This document shows, one piece after another, positions 59,101 to 64,000 of a stretch of DNA of 64,000 nt. Each line of letters opens with the position of its first letter. Within the stretch, counting starts at the first letter, position 1. Below the pieces are notes generated by a model. That model was not told the DNA's origin and did not search any database. It saw nothing but the letters and a program-made list of their open reading frames with translations. This DNA comes from Pelomyxa schiedti (Eukaryota; Evosea; Pelobiontida; Pelomyxidae): NCBI GenBank assembly GCA_020536535.1, contig JAHLWZ010000193.1:51596-115595 (forward strand), written 5' to 3'. Both the position numbers and the translations under genes were made by a program.

Positions 59101-59413
59101 CTGCGGAATTGGCATCGCTGGAGCCGGGCACCGCCGAGTCCAGAGAGGAGGCACGGGGCCGGGGCCGCGGGGGGGCCACAGACACAGACTGCACTGTGAG
59201 TGGAGGAGAAACAGTTGCGAAGGCAGTAGGAGGAGGAAGAGGAGGCTGGGAGCCGGACGTGTCGGCGGAGCAGGAGGATCGTGCGAGGGCTTCGGCAGTG
59301 GGATCGGACGCGGGCACAGCGCAACACAAGGCCCCTCCAGAGAACTGATTCAGAGGCGTAGCGACGAGACCTCCCCCACCAACACCACATGTTGCCGCCA
59401 TCATCACCAACAT
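56154..59413 (-). CDS. ABHD17-like alpha/beta hydrolase (nucleophile lost) fused to SAM domain
   Basis: ATG 59413. About 430 residues of Ser/Pro-rich sequence precede a hydrolase core: VDIGQTLKSQMSWMKLL, ADVLCCAYTNSSFVEP, AIEQQWYADARSAYDYLFTEHNIPSERII, MGCGLGTAPALHLAST, ILLVSPLSCVF, PFSGDIFDN, VKCPVLMVHSEKDPRTPVE, LFPNHWRF. This follows the ABHD17 depalmitoylase plan (IxLYGxSIGTxP, PF-D-F-N, VLxIHGExDxxVP), but the elbow reads G-C-G-L-G, so the catalytic Ser is Gly. The Asp (EKD) and a His (PNHW) remain. A phase-1 intron then joins a SAM domain (NVVKTWLDGLGLPQYQSTFL, MEVLGITDTTHQDTILKAV) that has no start codon of its own. The tail of about 250 residues is Ser/Thr/Pro-rich with an (Ala-Thr) run. 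Alternatively the SAM part is a separate gene with an unseen first exon. Confidence 0.72.
56522..56563 (-). repeat. Microsatellite encoding (Ala-Thr)n
   Basis: A run of GTTGCC/GTTGCT hexamers on the plus strand, seven units, encoding alternating Ala-Thr in the SAM-protein tail. Confidence 0.85.
57758..57803 (-). other. Probable GC-AG intron in hydrolase-SAM gene
   Basis: On the minus strand the donor is ATAAT|GCATGT and the acceptor GTATAATAG. Only this choice joins SERII to MGCGLGTAPAL in the frame of the hydrolase core; the GT three bases on gives a frameshift. Confidence 0.55.
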
Positions 59414-59533
59414 TGGGGGAGGGAGAAAAAAAATTGGTCCGTGGAATGTGCACGAAAAGCACAGTGCGATTTCGCCGTTCGAAGGGCATCAACACAGATC
59501 CTCACGAACGCAGATCTCGAGGGAGCGCGCCGA

Positions 59534-62500
59534 ATGAACACCACAAACACAACAGCCGCTACGCCCACAGCAGTAGCAGCAGACGGCGGCGTGCACCCAA
59601 CCGGAAGCGGGGCCTCAGCGGCGCCGGAGGAGTGCGGGTCGTGTGGGCAGCGGTTCACGCTGGCCAGGTGGCGGCACCGCTGCGGAGCGTGTGGGGCGCA
59701 CGTGTGCCGGGACTGCTCCTCGCATCGGGTGCCCCTGCCCAAGCCCAAGGCGGCCAATGGGGCGGGAGACGGCGTCCTGGGCCCTAGTGGTAATTTGCGT
59801 TTGTTGTTGTACTCGATGAGACGAGTAGATAATCGTTGGGTGTAGGTGGGGCACAGGAATTGCAGAGAGTGTGCTTGGCTTGCTACAACGTGTACTACAC
59901 CATTTCTGCTGATGAGGCTAGTGTGCACTCCCATAATTTATTTTGTGATAAAATCCTCACTTTGTGTGGCTTCCTTCATATGAACAGGGTTAGTGGAAAT
60001 AACTGCGGGAAATTGCACTCCAAATTATCGTGGGTTGGTGGTGCTCTACGAACAGGGAAGGAAATGTGCCCCAATAATGGTGGTGGGCAAATACAGACTG
60101 TTCTTTTTTAAGCGACCCCTCCCTGGTGCCAAAAAGACAAAACTTGAGGTTTCCTTCACTACTTTACTGTGTATTAACAAATTTAATAGCCTCTAACAAA
60201 CTTTCATTTGTACAATTTGATGGAATTATCACGTGTTGGACACTCACTTGAGGCAATTCCACATTTTAACAGATTCAATCTCATTTTTTCCCTTAACCAG
60301 CGGTTACTGATAGTCTTTTGTGAAGCAAAAAGCCAAAAAAGACTGGTTATTGCAAGCCCTGAGGTGATTGGGGAACACCAATGAATTTCTCAAACATTGT
60401 GCAGATCCCAAGAATTGTCTTTCACATTAGAAAAGCGTATCGATGCATAATGCCTCAAGGCATTCCAGATGAACGAACTCTTCTTAGAGTTGACCTCCCT
60501 CAAGAAATGTATCGTTTTGATAACCATTTTCCCTGACTTGATTTAGGTTAATTCCGATTGAGCCTTTGGGTATTTTCTTCACCACTCTCAATTGTGATTT
60601 ATCAAAAGATGGACTGCTGATATTTATTAGGCCTTGCTAAAGCTGGTGGGTTTTCTGAAACCTACAAAGCACAGTGCGATTTTCTTGGGGTTCCAATATC
60701 TCCTGAAGTTTTGTCATGTCTCTCAATTCTTTGTCGGGTATATCTGAAGTTAGAGTAGATGTGGAAGACACTGATAAAAGACAAAATCCTTCAGAATTTA
60801 ACTTCAATGATATCCCAGGTGATTACCCTCTTTTCCCATTTTATCTTTAATGCGGCAAGGATTTGAGCAAAACTCAAAACTTTCTTGGGATATTCTTCCC
60901 GTGGGAACAGCCCTCTTTCACAATCCGTTTTTCCAATCACTTACAGTTTCTTTTGTACAAAGAAAGGTTCAACATTATTGAGGGTTTACTCATTGGGTGA
61001 GTATTGCAGATCTTACTCAAGTTAGGATATTATTCCCATGATATCTGGGATCTTCACCTTCAACAAGACAATAACAAAACTTGTTATCAATAATATCAGT
61101 GCTGGGATCAGGGCTATTGCTGATCTCATGCACTGTTTAGCAAAAAATCAACAAAATATCATTCAGGTGATTGATTTTTCTGGTTTGTGGTCCTATGAAA
61201 TTTGATAATATTGACTATGAACCAGGTTCTCCACTTTCTGTGGAAATTGTTGACAAGATTGCTTTTACTCTAACCACCTTTAATCATGGACTACTCGGCC
61301 TCTATTTAGCAAATTGCAGGTATTTCTTTGAAGCAACTAAAGTTTTACTCTCACTAGAATGCAAGACAAGCAAGTCATCACACTTATCCGAAATGGATTG
61401 ATGAAAAACATAGCAGCCTCTTCTGCAATTGAGGACTTCGACCTTGCATTTAATAGCTTGGATATTGGAAGCTCCCAGATACTTAAAGAATGGATGACCC
61501 AAATGGTTGAGAATGAAGTCTATCTGAAATACTTATCTTAAATAGAAAGGTCATTCACATCTACAGCGAATAAATTTGAGTGGTTGTCAAATGCCTATCG
61601 GTCCTTTTATGCTTGCTGTTGGAACCCTACCCAGCTTGCATTTACTTGATCTCTCATACAACAAATTCGACTTACCTTCCTGCCAGTGTCTGCTTTCAAC
61701 TATCCCTGTCATATCAAGTACCACATTTTGTGAGATGAAACTTTCACATTGCTGCTTCCCTCCTTCTCTGTGCATTGACCTTTCCACCTCTCTCCTACGG
61801 AAGGCTATCAGTCCGGAAAGTATTACGTACCTTGATATCAGTAGCAATTTCGTTGATGATCAAGCATTAGACACCTTTGCATCTGTAAAACTTTCCAATT
61901 TTCGGGATCAATTTAACACCCCTCTTCAAGTTTTTAGACACCAGTGAAACTCATACTTTCAAATTGGACTTATCAGACCACCAATTTAGTGAAAACTCCC
62001 TCATACATCTCATCACTTCCTTACGGAAAAATGGGAAGGTTCAAAAGTTGTCATTGAATTCTATGAGCACAAAGGTTAATTGAACCGAATTGCCTTCGGT
62101 CTAATTTAAGAACAGTTTACTCAAAACGGCGAGGGTCACATTGTTGAGGCCCTGCAAGACCTTGTTGATAACTCCACAGAATTATTTTGCCTCTCTTTGG
62201 CCGGGTACGTAACTTATTCCTTTCAAACTGGAAACATTAATCCATTTCGTAGTGGCTGGAGTTCAAGTGTCTTGGGATTATTTCTCGAAAATTTATCAAC
62301 TAATACCCGCCTCAGAGAGGTAATTGGTTTTTACTTGGAGCTTCTCTCACTTCAGGACTTAAGCTTGATGTTTCACATAACAATCTTGGTCTCTTTGGTG
62401 GTGGCAGATCCCTTGGCCACTGCCTAAGATTTAATAGTTCCCTATTATATCTTTGTGCTGATTGTGTTCATTTACCCACTTCCACATGGCATTCAATAGC

Positions 62501-63591
62501 TTGTGGTATACTATAATAATGTGACCCACCTTTTCGTAATTCGTCATTTAGATATACAGTCCAACACCGTTCTTCAGTATTTTCCGTTTCCTTGGCACGA
62601 TTTCAATGAGTGTGCTTCCACCTGTACTCCAAGGTAATCCATTCATTACTCCCCCCAATGAACAATCACAAAAAACAAGGCAACTGGACCAGTTTAGAAT
62701 ACATCTGCTTGAAATTCAATCTTCATGCCTTCGAAACAGGAATATGGCAAAGCAGACAAGACAACCTCTTTGGCAATCACAACTACGCCATCTACCCTTC
62801 CGGCTTCCAACTCCAACTAACTATGTGGCATCTCTCGTACATTTCGAGTAGATCTGAAAACTCCTTGTATTAACTTACTCTATCATAAGGGAATCACTAG
62901 CTTCCACTTCAGAACCCAGAGAATTACCTCAAAATGACACCGCACCGATGGCAGATATTAAACCTGAACAGGTCCCAGGTAACTCCTTTTTACAATAAAA
63001 CCCAACACAAACCCCTAAACATCTACAGAAAATCCCTCTCCCCCCAAGCTTCCCGACAGGCCCCCACCACAACAGCCCAGCACCACACCACCTACCACCA
63101 CAACCACAACCACTACCACAACAACTTCATCCACTCACACAGCACCCATCCCTGCACAACCACTTGCACCTCCGCCTCCTCCACGAGATTCCAAACCAGA
63201 TACACCAAGTCCACACACAGAATCTGTTCTGGAAGCTCCTGCATTATCTGTGGCTGCACCCCCTCCACCCCCACCTCCTCCAGCACTGCCACCCAGGCCA
63301 TCTGGTGCTAGGGGAACACTACTTTCTGATATACGGGGATTTACACTGACGAGCCTCAAGAAGACTGAGGATATTGTACTGGGAGGGGACCTCACTGAAT
63401 CCCTGGATGGGGAGGATGATAACGAGGATGACTGTGCCACAATGCAGGCACTGTCAAAAACAAGGGAGGTGGCATTGAAGCAGGCCAAGCACGCTGCAGG
63501 GCCTAACTCCCATCAACCACAGAACATGGGTGCGCTCCTCACAAAGGTCTTGGCCAAAAGAAGAGCCTACATAGAAGACGACTCAGAATAA
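59534..63591 (+). CDS. CARMIL-family actin regulator with N-terminal FYVE-like zinc finger
   Basis: CARMIL proteins bind actin capping protein and myosin I at the leading edge. ATG 59534. EECGSCGQRFTLARWRHRCGACGAHVCRDC ... QRVCLACYNVYY is a FYVE-type eight-Cys/His finger, although the usual R-HHCR patch reads RHRCG. After an intron (59914-59979) comes a PH-like part (APIMVVGKYRLFFFKRPL, FHLYNLMELSRVGHSLEAIPHFNRFNLIF, RLLIVFCEAKSQKRLVIASPE) and GGFSETYKAQCDFLGVPISPEV, which matches the CARMIL GGFS-x-Y-CDxLG motif. Leucine-rich repeats follow in many small exons (to about 62850): LSYNKFDLPSCQCLLST, YLDISSNFVDDQAL, FDLAFNSLDIGSSQ. Then a Pro/Thr-rich region and a WH2-like motif (GTLLSDIRGFTLTSLKKTEDI), and an acidic end. 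Exon limits in 60500-62600 are not resolved. Confidence 0.8.
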
Positions 63592-64000
63592 CAAAATCGC
63601 TCCACCATCACAACAACAATAATTTGCCTTCATCTAGGAAGATAAACCAGTGAATTTAGTTGGTGTTGTGTTTGCAGTCCCAACATTATGCCCATGCCTT
63701 GGTCATTCTGCTGCAAATCCCATTGCTCAAAAGTACCACCTGAACAATACCTAGCTTTAAATGAGGTTCTCCAAATGGTTCCTTGTGCCGCACAAGGCAC
63801 AGTACAGTAAAAAAGAGTTGTGTACCACAAATGTAAGAAGGAAAGAGGAAAAAAGGTAAGAGGGGTAACCACCAAAACAGGCCACGCGTGGCCTGTTTTG
63901 GTGGAGAAGGAGATGGGTGAGTGAATCAGTGGGGGTGAGGGTAGGGTAAGGAAGGTGAGTGCACATTGCCAGAAGAGAAAAGACACTTTGGAAGGGTTTT
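63592..64000. promoter_or_regulatory. Right-edge region without a confident gene
   Basis: 409 bp. On the minus strand a frame (63986 down to 63630) ends with FKARYCSGGTFEQWDLQQND and could be the last exon of a gene entering from the right, but it has no recognisable domain and overlaps the palindrome. The rest is probably UTR. Confidence 0.3.
63869..63904. repeat. 36-bp perfect palindrome
   Basis: CCACCAAAACAGGCCACG followed directly by its reverse complement, with no spacer; the centre is CACGCGTG. It could extrude as a cruciform or be a dimeric protein-binding site. Confidence 0.95.

Noticed and set aside
1-64000. CRISPR arrays, bacterial operons, transposons or viral genes
   Set aside because: No regularly spaced direct repeats, Shine-Dalgarno patterns, transposase, reverse transcriptase or capsid motifs were seen. 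The introns show it is eukaryotic nuclear DNA.

Overview
The window is nuclear DNA from a unicellular eukaryote. About 26 protein genes sit close together on both strands, nearly all split by short introns (mostly about 35-70 bp, GT..AG with a CTAAC/CTAAT-like branch motif just before the AG, and a few GC..AG). Coding exons are moderately GC-rich and full of low-complexity Ser/Pro/Thr/Gln/Glu stretches. The gene set (Ste20-type and MAP-type kinases, a CARMIL-family actin regulator, a large type-I receptor with ephrin-receptor-like Cys repeats, SAGA subunit Ada1, SFR1, SNM1) points to an amoebozoan or unicellular-holozoan-like protist. That placement is inference; nothing here fixes the species. 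No tRNA, rRNA, CRISPR array or transposon was recognised.

Left part (1-24 kb): 3' end of a MAP-type kinase; a Ste20/MST-like kinase; a MORN-repeat protein; an AGFG-like ArfGAP with MQPG tandem repeats; a long secreted Ser-rich, probably GPI-anchored protein (minus); a coiled-coil/beta-propeller protein; a J-domain protein fused to leucine-rich repeats (minus); a tentative FAM193-like protein carrying an internal tandem duplication; and a four-span membrane protein (minus).

Middle (24-46 kb): a nucleolin-like RNA-binding protein; three head-to-tail minus-strand genes, namely an SNM1-type beta-CASP nuclease with a C-terminal PCNA-binding motif, an SFR1/Mei5-like recombination factor and a secreted M23 metallopeptidase; then TADA1/Ada1, a SANT-like protein with a charged helix, an unrecognised protein, a zinc alcohol dehydrogenase-like protein, a WW-RING ubiquitin ligase, a Pro/Gln-rich protein, a Cys-rich metallothionein-like protein interrupted by a 100-N scaffold gap, and an ACAT/DGAT-type MBOAT acyltransferase.

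Right part (46-64 kb): a U-box/TPR-like protein; a roughly 1,800-residue type-I receptor with a beta-solenoid-like ectodomain; a small coiled-coil protein; an unrecognised Ser-rich protein (minus); an ABHD17-like alpha/beta hydrolase that lacks its nucleophile and is fused to a SAM domain (minus); and a FYVE-like finger fused to a CARMIL-like PH-LRR-proline-WH2 protein. A 36-bp perfect palindrome lies near the right edge.

Exon joins were made by hand from reading frame, splice consensus and family similarity. Domain calls inside exons are firmer than exact splice sites, and several translation starts are best guesses. Two themes recur: actin/membrane/ubiquitin signalling proteins with unusual domain fusions, and a local DNA-repair pair (SNM1 next to SFR1).
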